A stretch of 60,000 nucleotides of DNA from the NCBI RefSeq assembly GCF_964355755.1, contig NC_092672.1, positions 436,001 through 496,000 on the forward strand, in the 5' to 3' direction. The notes beneath the pieces are model-generated. The model was not told the origin of the DNA. It searched no databases and saw nothing but the letters and a program-made list of their open reading frames with translations. The position numbers and the translations under genes were made by a program. Shown here in pieces: positions 42,930 through 56,491 of this stretch; position 1 is the stretch's first letter, and every line of letters starts with the position of its first letter. The DNA comes from Antedon mediterranea (taxonomy: Eukaryota > Echinodermata > Crinoidea > Comatulida > Antedonidae).

Positions 42930-45566
42930 ATGTTGCTCCGTATAAATGCCTGTCTTTCCTACCTCTCATTCGTATTTGTTTTAGTCCTCTTCGAATCCGA
43001 AGCGATCAAGAACGTAACTATAACACCTTCATTGACTATTTCACCGGTGTTTAGTAAAATAGAGCTAAGTTGTATAGTACAAGAAGACATAGATGTGCAT
43101 GCGGTGATTTGGTATAAATTCAAGAACAAAATTATTGAAAATAAAAATATACTTGAGTCTACTTATTCTGTTAATTGTAACTTTACGAGTAAAAGTTTCA
43201 AACTATTGATTGATAAAGCTGCAGGATTCAATTCAGGTATGTACAAATGTGAAGTATGTTTCGATTTGGAAAGAAAAACGTGTGCATTTAGCAATGTTGC
43301 AAATGTAACTGTTTACTCGATTCCTGCAAGTCCATGCATTGATGTTGAACGTGACGTCAAAGAAGGGGAAGTCATACCTTTCGGGTGTTTTATGAGTGGC
43401 GGTAAACGCTTCCCAAGTTTCTTGGAGGTATCGATTATTTACAAAAATGGCACATCTCGACAAAATCTGGCGACCTCCTCAGCAGACAAAAGCATATCAC
43501 ACAATATATCAATATCTTACGATCTAAACAACGCTGTATTGTGCTGCACTGCCAGATTTCCAATAATACATACGACACTAAAGTCTTCAAGTGGGCCACT
43601 TAATGTCAGCTACTCTCCAAAAGTTCTTTCAATAACCTACTCAATTGCAGACTGCATCAATGATCCAAGTAACGCATCAATAACAATGAATATTACATCG
43701 AATCCAGAAGCCACTGTGAGTTGGTCAAGGTTTAGCAAAAACTTTATCGTCTGTAACTCATATGACAGTTCAGAAAACGCTATGCTTTATGTGTGTAATA
43801 TCTATAATATTACAAACGGGACAGAAGTTATTGTTTCAGCTGAAAATTCTTCTGGCAACCTTAGTAAAGCGTTAACGTTAGTTTGGTCTCACAAAACATT
43901 TACAGAATATAGTACAGCCACATCCACAACTTTCAAGAATTATAACGTTGATTATGTAACTGCTAATGATGGTTTACCTAATTATGACAATGAGCATATC
44001 TTTACGATGACGATAAGTGTAGCATCTCTTGCATTAGTTGTGGTCGTTATCATTATTGTTATAGTAAAAATCAAATGGATTGCCCACATAAAAAGTCGTC
44101 AACAAAGTGTTCGCCTTGGTGCATCAGCCTACACTACAACCGAACATTACTACGAAACAGAACAGTACCAAGAAATCCCATTTGACACAATCCATCAGAG
44201 TGTTCATACCCCTTACTCAAGAACAGAGCCACACTCAACAAGAGAAAACATATATGAAATGGAACAGCAACAAGAAAGCCCATTGGACAGAAGTGGTCGA
44301 GGCCGTGTTCATACATCTTACTCAAGAGAAGAGCCACACTCAACAAGAGAAAACATATATGAAATGGAACAGCAACAAGAAAGCCCATTGGACAGAAGTG
44401 GTCGAGGCCGTGTTCATACACCTTACTCAAGAACAGAGCCAAACTCAACAAGAGAAAACATATATGAAATGGAACAGCACCAAGAAAGCCCATTGGACAG
44501 AAGCGGTCGAGGCCATGTTCATACATCTTACTCAAGAGAAGAGCCACACTCAACAAGAGAAAACATATATGAAATGGAACAGCACCAAGAAAGCCCATTG
44601 GACAGAAGCGGTCGAGGCCGTGTTCATACCCCTTACTCAAGAACAGAGCCACACTCAACAAGAGAAAACATATATGAAATGGAACAGCACCAAGAAAGCC
44701 CATTGGACAGAAGCGGTCGAGGCCATGTTCATACATCTTACTCAAGAGAAGAGCCACACTCAGCAAGAGAAAACATATATGAAATGGAACAGCACCAAGA
44801 AAGCCCATTGGACAGAAGCGGTCGAGGCCATGTTCATACATCTTACTCAAGAGAAGAGCCACACTCAACAAGAGAAAACATACATGAAATGGAACAGCAC
44901 CAAGAAAGCCCATTGGACAGAAGCGGTCGAGGCCATGTTCATACATCTTACTCAAGAGAAGAGCCACACTCAACAAGAGAAAACATATATGAAATGGAAC
45001 AGCACCAAGAAAGCCCATTGGACAGAAGCGGTCGAGGCCATGTTCATACCCCTTACTCAAGAGAAGAGACACACTCAACAAGAGAAAACATATATGAAAT
45101 GGAACAGCACCAAGAAAGCCCATTAGACAGAAACCATCGAAGCGTTGATATCCCTTCCTTAAGAAAAGACGCTAACTCAACAAGGGAAAATATCTACGAA
45201 AATCATCTGAATAACCGATCACGACCCCCACTTGATGGTAGCCGTGTGAATGTTTCTGCTTCAAGGGAAAATTCAGATTTAGCTAAAATTCAATCGTATC
45301 GACCAGCACACCTGACCACCATTAACGATTATGCTACTGATAGAGAAGGTAAACCACTAGATACAAACATAGATCCAGCAGCAGCAGATGACATGATTGA
45401 CAATGAAAACGATTTGATTGAACGAAAAACATATAATGCTGAAAACCTGACATATCTTGAAATAGATCATTCAAGAATAAACAATACAAGACTCCAAGTA
45501 ATAAGAACAACTGAAAATGTAGATTACGCAGATGTTGTGTTTGATAATTTAAAAAAATCTCCTTAA
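42930..45566 (+). CDS. Large type-A Ig-like receptor with nine 35-residue tail repeats and two ITIM-like motifs
   Basis: An 878-residue single-exon protein. Signal peptide is about 1-25 and domains 1-3 are almost identical to the pseudogene at 27075 and close to 12315 (IELSCIV, VNCNF, MYKCEVC, IPFGCF, VLCCTA, NPEATVSWSRF). The transmembrane helix is about 358-381. The tail of nearly 500 residues carries about nine copies of a 35-residue unit (roughly residues 433-733), each with ENIYEMEQ, SPLDRSGRG and a Ser-Tyr-Ser motif, so close to twenty tyrosines in all. After the repeats come LTYLEI (Tyr842) and VDYADV (Tyr866), both ITIM-like and spaced as in 12315. There is no PHD finger: the protein ends soon after the second motif. 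The repeats could be multivalent phosphotyrosine docking sites; that is inference. The frame is intact through the 105-bp repeats, which argues for selection. Confidence 0.82.
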   Translation: MLLRINACLSYLSFVFVLVLFESEAIKNVTITPSLTISPVFSKIELSCIVQEDIDVHAVIWYKFKNKIIENKNILESTYSVNCNFTSKSFKLLIDKAAGFNSGMYKCEVCFDLERKTCAFSNVANVTVYSIPASPCIDVERDVKEGEVIPFGCFMSGGKRFPSFLEVSIIYKNGTSRQNLATSSADKSISHNISISYDLNNAVLCCTARFPIIHTTLKSSSGPLNVSYSPKVLSITYSIADCINDPSNASITMNITSNPEATVSWSRFSKNFIVCNSYDSSENAMLYVCNIYNITNGTEVIVSAENSSGNLSKALTLVWSHKTFTEYSTATSTTFKNYNVDYVTANDGLPNYDNEHIFTMTISVASLALVVVVIIIVIVKIKWIAHIKSRQQSVRLGASAYTTTEHYYETEQYQEIPFDTIHQSVHTPYSRTEPHSTRENIYEMEQQQESPLDRSGRGRVHTSYSREEPHSTRENIYEMEQQQESPLDRSGRGRVHTPYSRTEPNSTRENIYEMEQHQESPLDRSGRGHVHTSYSREEPHSTRENIYEMEQHQESPLDRSGRGRVHTPYSRTEPHSTRENIYEMEQHQESPLDRSGRGHVHTSYSREEPHSARENIYEMEQHQESPLDRSGRGHVHTSYSREEPHSTRENIHEMEQHQESPLDRSGRGHVHTSYSREEPHSTRENIYEMEQHQESPLDRSGRGHVHTPYSREETHSTRENIYEMEQHQESPLDRNHRSVDIPSLRKDANSTRENIYENHLNNRSRPPLDGSRVNVSASRENSDLAKIQSYRPAHLTTINDYATDREGKPLDTNIDPAAADDMIDNENDLIERKTYNAENLTYLEIDHSRINNTRLQVIRTTENVDYADVVFDNLKKSP
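44206..45126 (+). repeat. 105-bp coding minisatellite, about nine units
   Basis: AGAGAAAACATATATGAAAT recurs every 105 bp (44241, 44346, 44451, 44556, 44661, 44766, 44871 with one change, 44976, 45081). Units differ at a few positions (HTS or HTP, REE or RTE, QQQ or QHQ), in patterns that suggest unequal exchange of multi-unit blocks. Degenerate half-units flank the array on both sides. Confidence 0.95.
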
Positions 45567-46669
45567 CAAAATTTATAGATATTTACAGATTGTTATAATC
45601 CTTTATGTATTAGCAAAAATCAGTTTACCTCATGTGTTTACCCTATCATTGTAATGTTTGAAGAAGAGTATTATTTGTCTTTATGTTATTATTCCACCAT
45701 TCGAAGTTTCGATTTTTGTCTGGAAAAATTATATTATATGTATGAAACGCCATGTATGCCAAAATGTACTAATATTAAGTTAAAATTCAGTCCAGAACCT
45801 TGACTAGATGGGAGTATTGACTCACCATGGCAAGGTCTGCTTTTAATATATTTGTGTATTTGTTTAGAAAACAAACTGTACATACCAGCCGTAGTCTTAA
45901 AACATGGAATTGCTCTCCATTTGAAATAGGCACCTTAAATTCTAAAGGAATTTGTTTAACAATTGAAACTCAGTATTCTTTGTATGTGCAGCAATGGGTA
46001 GCCTGGGAGGCTTTTTGAAAATGACACTGAATAAAGCCTATAATTTATACGTACCTTGTTACCCATTGTGCTTGCCCTAGTTTTTAAACCTGTTTACGAA
46101 CATTTGTTTCCTATTATGGGTTTTGGAATTTCCAATAAAATCATTAAATTCTACCTCAGATTAATAAACAACAAAAATGAACAAACAAACTTGCGCTGAA
46201 CCCCTCCATGTGTCAGGTAATGCAAATTAATTTTGGTTGTAAAATACTTTCATCAGTTTTTCCATGTGTAGGCCTAATATCTCCTTTAAAAAATAATTAT
46301 TTAACTTTTTAATGTTGTGAATTTTGATGTTTGAAAGCTTGTACCGGTACCAATTTTATATGTAAATCTCTCGCAATTCAGTTTTATTTTATATATACGG
46401 CAAAGAGAAATATTGAATAAAAGCAGAATGAATCAATGAAACACAAATTTGCACTATTTTTTTCTCCGATTGTTATTAGCCATGTTAAATACGTGATGAC
46501 CTTAATTAACCAAATGATAAAAATGGCAAAGAACAAAATGTTTAAGCTAAGAAAATTAAAAGACTTTGGTTTCAACAACAAATAATTATTAAATGTTTTT
46601 TAAACCTTTTTTGCTATATTCGCCCTAATTTATGCCCCTGTATGCTCCGGCAGGCTTTCTGCTGTAAAA

Positions 46670-46795
46670 CATGATTTTTCGCTTGAAAGAGTTAAAAAAC
46701 GTATTTGTAGGTTTATTCTTACCAAAAACTATCAACAGGCCCTTGAAGAATTACATATAGAGATCTTTTCTCAACAAGGACCAACCTGTGCATAA
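46670..46795 (+). mobile_element. Short remnant of a non-LTR reverse transcriptase C-terminus
   Basis: One frame reads LERVKKRICRFILTKNYQQA then LEELHIE, which resembles the LE-x-VQ-x-R block and the following helix near the C-terminus of CR1/Jockey-type LINE proteins. No other part of the element is seen. Confidence 0.4.
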
Positions 46796-48334
46796 GATTA
46801 TCTTTTTATTGTTCCATATTTTGTACAGAATACGTCAATTTAGCACTTGTGCTGCCTTTGTATTTTTATATTTCATTGTTTTATTGAATAAAGATACCTA
46901 ACTAAAAGGGTATTTCGTTCAATATTTTGAAAATTACCACCCACGCCTCCTGGGCTTAATGTACACATTTAGGGTAAAGTCACTTTGATACACCAATATA
47001 TAGTACTTTTCGTCATCAATATACTCATGCATATAGAGAAACACTTTTAGTTCTTTATTATAAGCATTTAATGACATTTGTCATTTCAATTTGTGGCTCA
47101 ATTTTGTGAATTTCTTTTCTTGAAATTTAGCTACTTGATGTGTCTACTATTATTATTCTTTATTTGGTCCAATATAAACAAAATCATCAGAAATGCACTG
47201 CAGAGATAATACAAAATATATATATAAAATACAAATCTATATAAAATCACATAAAATATTAAAAAAGTCTACAATCAGGGTGTTCTCTCCATGAGTTAGC
47301 GTTGGACAAATGTGTTATAGGTGACAATAGACTGTGGGAAAAATTATTTATTATAGCGTTTAGTACGGCTTCGAGGCAGACGGATACGAATATTAGATGG
47401 AAGAAAAGTGTATTCCTTATGGAAGAATTAGTGGTCTGTTTGGGAGAGTATACGTTTTATCATGCTATTGTTTGGTCTGCATGTTGTTCTTCTGCAAATT
47501 CCATTTCTTCATAGATGCACTTCTTACGTGGTTGATTGCCTATGATATAAAATGTTCATCCAGATGATTATTATTATTATATTATATTCCTTATTAGATT
47601 ATTGTTACAAATAAATGAGTTATATAAAATGATGTTAGTGTAGTATGAGTAATACTTTTGTCGGTGTTATTCGGTTACGTATTTGTTGACGACATATGGA
47701 GACACAACAATCGATTGTTTACACACAATTATGATTGTTGGAAATTGAAACTTGCGTAGGCTTACTCTCCCATAAAAAACAGTACAATGACACATTCATC
47801 GATTGCACGCACATTGTTTTTGTAAGTGATTCAAATAGCCCTAAATAAATATTTCTATTGAAATACAATTTAATTATTATGGTTGAAAGAATCGATTTTA
47901 CATGCCTTTAACACCATGGTATAATATATGCGCTGTAGGCCTACAAATGATTGTTATTAATGGATTTGGATATTCTAGAATGTTTCAACCAGAGTTATAC
48001 CATAACTTCATCTTTATAGGTCTATATCAAGTCTGTTTAGCCCTAATATGTTTGTGGTTTTGGAATTTCCAACGATTTTGTTTTAAAAATCGTTTGTTTA
48101 TTGACGCTGCAGTCTCAGTGTATAGTTGATTTATTCTTTTCTTCATTATCATTATATTAGAGTTCACACAAAAACACGCAACGGAAGTAATTCGACATGG
48201 CCACAAGCGACGGATCGAACTGCATGTGATTGGTGAAAATTAAAAGCTTAAATTACTTGCGCTTTGTCGACATTAATATCCATGCCTGGTATAATTATAA
48301 ATGGTCGATTATATATTACGCTAATATAAATATA

Positions 48335-48575
48335 TTACTTCGATATGTAGATGACACTTTTATCATCTGGCAGCACAATAAGGTGGACTTAGATAGTTTT
48401 CTAATACACCTCAACATCGTAACATTATGCATTCAACTTGGAAGAGGAAAACGACCACATTTCTTGACGTATTTTTTACAAAGGAACCCGAGGGCACTCT
48501 GTCCCACTAAGTTTATCGCATACCCACTCACTCGGACAAAAGTTATCGCCAAAAAACTGCAAATTATAACGTAGG
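48335..48575 (+). mobile_element. Penelope-like reverse transcriptase remnant
   Basis: LRYVDDTFIIWQHNKVDLDS is the catalytic YVDD block of Penelope-like elements. After a frame change the sequence continues TTFLDVFFTKEPEGTLSH, a stop, then VYRIPTHSDKSYRQKTANYN. This order is characteristic of the family; the frameshift and the stop show decay. Confidence 0.75.
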
Positions 48576-49143
48576 GAGGGATAGGATTTAATTAAACCAG
48601 GGAGTTGTTATTAGAACTCCCTGATTAAACACTATCCGCGAATTCTACATTTTAATGTCAAATTAATCGGAAAAAAAATATTTACCTGAAAAACTGTAAT
48701 TTAAAGCAAGAAATGGTCAAATCGGCTGCCAGCCAATGGATTTTTGGTTGAAATTAACCATTTATGATGTTATTTTTTATAAGTGAAAACATTTTTCTGG
48801 TTTTTTGTCTACGGAAGTGATTAACTTTATTAAAACTAAAAAATAACCTATCCAACGTCTGAATTAATTAATCTTCATTTTTCATGTTTTTGGAGTTGGA
48901 GGACAATACCTCTTTAAGACTAAATTAATTGTTTGTTTAAAACTACCAGATTTGTAGAAAAATTACACAACGCCCGTGTGAGGGCATAGGCTCAATATTA
49001 TTACGCAGTGATTACGTACTTCCGTAACAAATGTTTCTGTAAAGATGTCAGAGAGTGACCTATCTTAAATATTAAGCCTAGGCTAGTGACGTGTTTGTGG
49101 GCCTCTCTCTCTAACAGAAATAAAACCCCAGGCCTACCAAAAA

Positions 49144-52100
49144 ATGAAACTTGTGAGTAAAGAAGTAGAAAAAGATGGATCAGGGTGAGTTCTAATGAAA
49201 ACAAAAACCTGCCTATGGCCTAGGTTAGTCAGTTGGATTGCTCCCTACAGGCTAAGTAACCTTCCTTCTTTGGCAATAATTATTTATTACTACTGGCTGG
49301 TGGTGTATTACTATTAGGCCTAACCGTCCGTCGGGCCTCCTAGCTAGGCAGTAGTACTAGTACTGTAGTACTAGCCTAGTAGGCCTAGAGTAGAGGTTGT
49401 GTTGGACTTTCTTTGTGCAATTTGAAATCGCACAAGGATTTTATGAAATTGCAAAAAAAAAAAGGTGCAAAAAGAATAAACAAATAGGCTAGGCCTAAGC
49501 TAAATAATTTTAATATTAATTAAAATAAATATGTTTATTATATAATAAGTAGGCCTAGCTAGGCCTACTACACACTGTAATTAATAATAATATATTTTGT
49601 TATTAATAAATAATATTAATATTACCGTATTACTTGCATTATTTATAAATGTAGGATTATATCATATAGTACAGTAAAGGACTAGGGCCTAGGTTGTTAT
49701 CAAACTTTTGTTTTATTAAATACTGAAATACTTTGCACGTGCACATAACATCCTGCGGTCGTTGCAAATCAAAAAGTAAAAGAGGAAATTCTAAACTGCC
49801 CGGTGATATACTGAATTAATTGATTCATTAATTAATTTTGAAACAAAATCTGTGAGAATTAGGCCTATTATTTGAATATTTTATGAATTGAATACATAGT
49901 GATTGTATACTAATAGGCCTTTAATATCATTTTTGTTAACATTCTCACAACCATAATATAAGTCAGCTTTTATTTTACCCCCATTCAATTTGTCCCTCCA
50001 ATATTTTCCGACTTACTGTATGTCTGCTTTTCGTAATTTTTTTATATTATTTATAGTATACGTGAATAAAAAATAGCAATTCTTTAGTGACATGTCCTTT
50101 CAATTTTTAATAAACAGTATTTTTCTTTTGTCAGTCAGGTGACCTTAATACCAGTTGAAGCTGAGGATATGTGGCACGCATACAACCTTATCGGTGTCGG
50201 AGACAGTTTGAGGTCAACAACGGTACGAAAGGTCACCACGGAATCAGCAACAGGGAGTAGTAGTAGTAGCCGTGTTCGTACCACTTTGACCATTTCAATT
50301 GAAGATATAGACTTTGATACACAAGGCTGTATGTTAAGGGTAAAAGGTAGAAATATACAAGAAAACCAGTATGTCAAGGTAATTACTAAATGTGAAACTA
50401 GAGTGAGAATTGAAGATTTGAATACAAAATGGGAAAGAAGTGAAGGATTGTATACAGTGTCTTAAATCATGAAATTTCTTATTTCAGAAGGCATGATATA
50501 ATTCACCTTCTGTTTTTTTCACTCACGCTTGCAGATGGGAGCTTATCACACATTAGATTTAGAACTCAATCGAAAGTTCACACTTGCCAAAGAATGCTGG
50601 GATATCATAGCACTAGAAAGAATTGGTTAGTAACATAAAATGGTAAATTTTAATATGACAATACCAATAACAACTTCTTTTATTTTCTTTGTTTGATATA
50701 ACACAGTGTTCAACTGACAATATAACAAATAACAAATATGATTTTTTAACAAAGATAACAATTGATTGCGTGAGACACTTTCAATTCAATGGATACTGAA
50801 ACCATTTGATATATTCACATGCAAATGTTTCGTCCTTGAAATTCAGTTATTATTTATCACGTTTTATTGCATAATTCATAATTGGAAGAAATCTATTTTT
50901 TATATAAACTTTTAGATTTTAAGCCAATCTAATTTGACTGTAGTGTAAAAATGAAACTATAAATGTGTTAAACTAAAACTGAATTATTCTTTTCTTTTAG
51001 TCTTATATGCAATTTGTATCAACTTCAATAAACTTAACTTCAATAAACTTAAACAAAAAACACATTTTTCATATTATACAGAATTTAGTTTAGAATACCT
51101 CATACTCTTTCACACTTTTTCTGTTTTTCTTTAATAATGTAATTGTAGTATACATGATACTGTGTCTCTGAGTAATCTCTGAATATATTTACACTGTATT
51201 TATACAAACACAAACAATACATGCTTTGTTTACTGTCTATTCTACTTAGGGCCTGTTTCTGCTGCAACTGCTCAAAATACGGTATAAAATACGGTATTTT
51301 TTATACCGTATTTTTTAGTACCCCGTTTCTGCTAACAATACTTCTTGGGTGGTCGTGTTAAATTTCATCTTTTTTACCCAAATTACCATTCATTTATTTG
51401 ATCGATAATTAAAAGTCGCAATAAAGGAAGTTTTACGTCTCACTTTCAACAGCCTAGCCCTAGTGATAGAGATGTTGTGAGAGCACAGAAAACATCGTAA
51501 TGGGGACAATTAATTCGTTCCGTCCCCGAATTATTGTATTTTGCAATGTTGTACTGCTTTCGCAGGCTCTTCAGCTTTGAGTTTACTTGCTTTGGAGACA
51601 AGTCTATTCCATACTCCTGCTTTATTTTTTTAGAAATGTCTTTATAAATGTGGTTGTCCCTTTTATTACCTTTTAGTTGGCCAGACATTTTAGCTTCCCC
51701 ACACAAATTTATTTAGTAAAACTGCGACGTCTTCGCTCCACATTTTCGCCGAATATATATATACACGTGTGTAAAACAGCTGACAGCGACAGAAAATAAA
51801 AATACGAATGTTGACCTTTTGTCATGTAAAAAAAAAATACGGTATTTCTTATTGGCAGCAGAAACGGGTACAAAAAATACGGTATAAATTTGTAAATACC
51901 GTATTTTATCCACAAATTTTGTGGGGAAAATATGGTATACAAAATACGGTATATTTTTTATGAGCGCAGTTTCTGCTGCCAAAAATATACCGTATATATA
52001 CGGTATTCAAAAAATACCGTATAATATACGGTATTTAGTTGGCAGCAGAAACAGGGCCTTACAGTTTAATTGTAAAATTTTTAGCAAAGTCTTATTTACA

Positions 52101-55100
52101 GTAACACTATTATTTGCTATTATATTTACCTTTCAATCACACAGAGATGGCGTGTGATGTTGCGCAATCAGCGGATGTAGCGGCCGTAATCCTTCAAGAA
52201 GGTCTAGCACACGTTTGTCTTGTGACGTCTAGTATGACAGTAATCCGTGCCAAGCTAGAACAGAACATTCCACGTAAACGCAAAGGATTCTGCCAACAAC
52301 ACGATAAAGCTTTGCTTAAGTTTTACGATTCTGTTCTACAAGCTGTTCAGAGGCATATTAATTTTGAAAGTTAGTTTTTCCACATTTTGCCTGCTTCAAT
52401 GGGACAGTAGGGTTAGTTAGTTAATCGACGGATAAAGTAGTTTATTCTTCTATTTGGATTTACAACAACACCCCCACCACCTAACATTTATTATTTAGGG
52501 CAGCTGCCTAAAAATGAGTGAAAAATGATAAGGTTGCTCTCAATAATCAACCCACCCCACTGTACTTCTCTCTCATTTATTTACTAGTTGTGAAATGTGT
52601 CATTGTAGCAAGCCCAGGATTTGTAAAGGTAAATATTGTTTTAGGTAAGGTAAAGGTAAAATTTTAAACAGTTTTTCTATTCAATAATCAGAAGTATCAA
52701 TAATATTAAAGTATTGATAAGAAATAGCACATTTGGTAAATTTTACACTGATTTTGAATAAACTGCATTTATTTAATTCCATTGATTTCAAAATATTAGG
52801 ATACTTTCTAAAATTAACTAGTGAATCACACTTTCAGACAGGTCATAAAGGTAGGTTATCTGAATATCTTTATTGATACTCAACAAGTTCCTTGTTGTCA
52901 ATACTGTACTTTAAACAAATCAATACAATAAAAACACACTGCATTCACTTTCTGTAAAGAACTGAAAGTTCATTGTACATTATGGTACACAACATCATTC
53001 TGAATCAAAGATATTTACAAGTTTAACTCTCCTCAGAGGGGATTTTGTAGCATTGTAATTTCAAGTCAAGAAGAGTTGTGTCTATAGGGAAAAATCTATT
53101 AAACAAATTCTTGAATAAGTACAATAATAATGCAGTTTATTATACAATTGTGTCTTGTTTGTAAAGCACCACAAATGGTGGATTTTAGCAGCAGTTTAGG
53201 TATTATTTGAGGCTCATGCACTAGTGATTAGGATTAGTGCCCTATCTTCAAAAGATCTACTTTTTAGTACATGATAATGCCATAAAAAAATATATACCAG
53301 TCTCTATCACTAAGATTTTATTGCTGTTAGAGACAGGGCAAGAGTAGGTGAAGCTATATTTTAAATAATTTTCAGAAAGTTTAATTACTGCAATGTTAAA
53401 TATTTTGTAATAATTTTAATAATTTGTATTATTGCAGGATCAGTTCTGTGAATATTTATTTCAACAAGCTGTAAAACTAGATTTGAAAATATTATTAGAA
53501 AACAGACACAAGTTTATTCAGGTGCATTCATCATCTGGACATAAACATGCACTAAAAGGTAAATTGAACTAAAACAGAATCAAATCAGGGCTACACCACT
53601 TCTAGATTAATATTCCACAACAAAAATATCATGAGTCTAAATGTTAATGCTAAAGCGCCATTTTTTTTCTTTATTGCAAACTCACTAAAACTAAAAGTAT
53701 AACTTGCAGTAGATAGAATACATGGATTGTATTTGTTTAGAATATGAATGCATGATGCAAGGTAACTGTTAATAATATTTACTTTATTGCTTTTATGTAT
53801 TTATTTTTAGCATTATTATGGTGGTTAATAGCCAGTGTAAGTAAAAAGAAATAATCCCTCTTTACAAACTATTATTGACAGGTACAAATATAATACACAA
53901 TGCTAACTATTTCCTACTTATTCTTCCTTTTACAGAAGTGTTATCAGACCCAGATCTATCAACCCGATTAGCTGATACAAAGGCAGCAGGAGAGGTGAAA
54001 GCACTAGAACAGTTTTATACAATGTTAAATACAGAACAAGATAGAGCTTTATATGGGTATGTTCCACAACCTAAGGACCCATGGTTATTAGTTCAATTCT
54101 ATTCCTAGTCAAGACATATCAACCCTTAACTGATCAAGCTAATAATTAAATTGAAGTTATCAAATTAGAACTGTCTGTTCTCCAAACATGCTGTCAGTGC
54201 TAAATAATAGAAAGACTAATGTTTTATTATTCCATATTTTTATATTCAGCTTAAAATAATTGTTAATATCAACAGAGTTTCTAAAAATTGAATGATAATA
54301 AAAGTGCACTGCCATTGAAAATTAATAGACTTGTGTAAATATGGAGGATGGAGATAGATAAATTCATAATTATTTGTTTTTATCTTTTAGGGTAAAACAC
54401 GTTGAAAAGGCGAATGAGGCATCAGCAATAGAGACATTATTGATTAGTGACACTCTTTTCAGGTTACCTTTATTATACATTTCTATATTTTAATATTAAT
54501 AATACCAGGGTATTATAAAAAAAGCTACTACTGTGGTGTATCAGTCAAGTTTGTTAACTTAACTCGCTGTGTTGAATTGAAGACTTGCCGTTGCGTGACA
54601 ATACTGTGTCATTTCGAAATTGAAATATGAAATTAAAAGTTCATATATGAAACATAAAAACATCGATAGTACATTGATATCAAAGGATAGAACAACAATT
54701 TAGCATGCAATGTTCTTGCTTTAAATTAATCAATCACTTTTTAAAATCAAATCCCACAGTAAACTATAATAAATACATTAAAAAAACAGTATAGAAGAAC
54801 ATAAAAAAATTGGACCTTTTATTACCAGACCCCTTACCCACATTTTTAATCTATCACTAACTAATGGTGTATTTCCATCATCCTTAAAAATCGCCAAAGT
54901 AATTCCTATTCATAAAAAAAATGATTCCCATTCCTTTGAAAACTATCGTCCAATCTCAATTTTGCCTTGCTTTTCTAAAATACTCGAACGCCTTATATAC
55001 AATAGACTTTACAACTTTCTTTCTTCACATAAATCTTTTCATGATAACCAATATGGCTTCAGACCAAAACATTCTACTGATCTTGCAATCCTGGACATTC

Positions 55101-56424
55101 AAAGTAAAATCTCTAACGCCTTATCTAAAAACCACCATACTATTGGCTTATTTTTGGACTTGTCTAAAGCATTTGACACTATTAACCACACAATTCTTTT
55201 AACTAAACTTAGTCACTATGGAATCCGTGGAACTCCTCTATCTCTACTTTCTAACTATCTTCAAAACAGACAACAAATCACCTCTTTCGGCTCCTACTCC
55301 TCAGAAGTTCTTCCCATAACATGCGGTGTGCCCCAAGGATCAATTCTTGGTCCTCTACTTTTTCTCATCTATGTCAACGACATCATCAACGCTTCCAACT
55401 CTTTTGAATACGTCCTGTTTGCCGACGACACGAACATTTTTTCCTCCCATCCTGACTACAACACCTTAACTAGAATTTTTAATAAGGAAATAAAACATAT
55501 ATCTCACTGGCTTAAACTTAATAGACTCTCACTAAATATAAACAAAACTGAATATATACACTTTTCTCCAAATAGAACACACAATGACAATCAAAACACA
55601 ATCCATATAGAAAACACTCCTATCAAAAGGGTTACTTGTTCTCAGTTCCTTGGTGTAACTATAGATGATAACTTAAACTGGAAAACCCATATAACAAATA
55701 TAGCTAATAAAATTTCAAAAAACATCGGTGTCTTAAAAAAACTTAAATATATTCTACCCTCTAATATCCTCTTTTCTTTATATAACACATTAATTTTACC
55801 TTATCTATCCTATTGTAACATTGCTTGGGGAATTACAGATACTAAAAATAAAACTCTCTGTCCATGGGCTTCCACACATATTTCTAAATTAGACAAACTC
55901 TTTAAACTCCAAAAACGGGCTATTCGCATTTGTACCAATTCTCACTATATAGCCCACACAAAGTCCCTTTTCTTTAAACTTAATACCCTAAACATCTTCG
56001 ATATTAACAAATTACAAATCGCCACATTCATGCACAGATATTCAAACAATCAACTTCCAAATATTTTCAAACATTTCTTCATCAAAAATAATGAATTTCA
56101 CAACTACAATACAAGAAACGCCAACAATTACGCCACAATAAATTTAACCCATAACAAAATCCGGAATTCTATCAAATACCATGGTCCTCTAGTATGGAAT
56201 AATTTAAGTCAATCCTTACTAAATACTAATAACTTAAATACATTCAAATCCAAATATAAACAATTCCTTTTATCACAATACAGATCGTATTAATAAAACT
56301 TTTTCATCAAAAAATTTTTTTTTCTCACCTCCTGCAAGTATATATTATGATAGTACATATACTATACCCTTTACGTTTGTCCTCTTGTTGTGTTTGTATT
56401 GTCCTGTAGCGTAATTGTGTATAT

Positions 56425-56491
<67 letters not shown>

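Larger units (their letters stand above)
45567..49143. other. Intergenic with retroelement debris
   Basis: AT-rich and without an intact gene. Short open stretches such as 47302-47514 and 47902-48129 show no recognisable family. Retroelement remnants at 46670-46790 and 48335-48575 are listed separately. A hairpin at about 48570-48646 (CCAGGGAGTT and AACTCCCTG arms) and a MITE-like right end near 48918 are also present. Confidence 0.5.

Noticed and set aside
44107-45126. Long open frames in a second forward frame and on the minus strand across the 105-bp repeat array
   Set aside because: A repeat whose length is a multiple of three and lacks stops in one unit is open in several frames automatically. 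Only the frame with signal peptide, Ig domains and membrane helix is supported.
47902-48129. A 75-codon hydrophobic frame
   Set aside because: It has no recognisable family, no paralogue in the window and lies among retroelement debris, so it is probably chance.
48570-48646. Hairpin resembling an intrinsic terminator
   Set aside because: Bacterial-type terminators do not apply in this eukaryotic context; it is more likely a MITE or foldback remnant.
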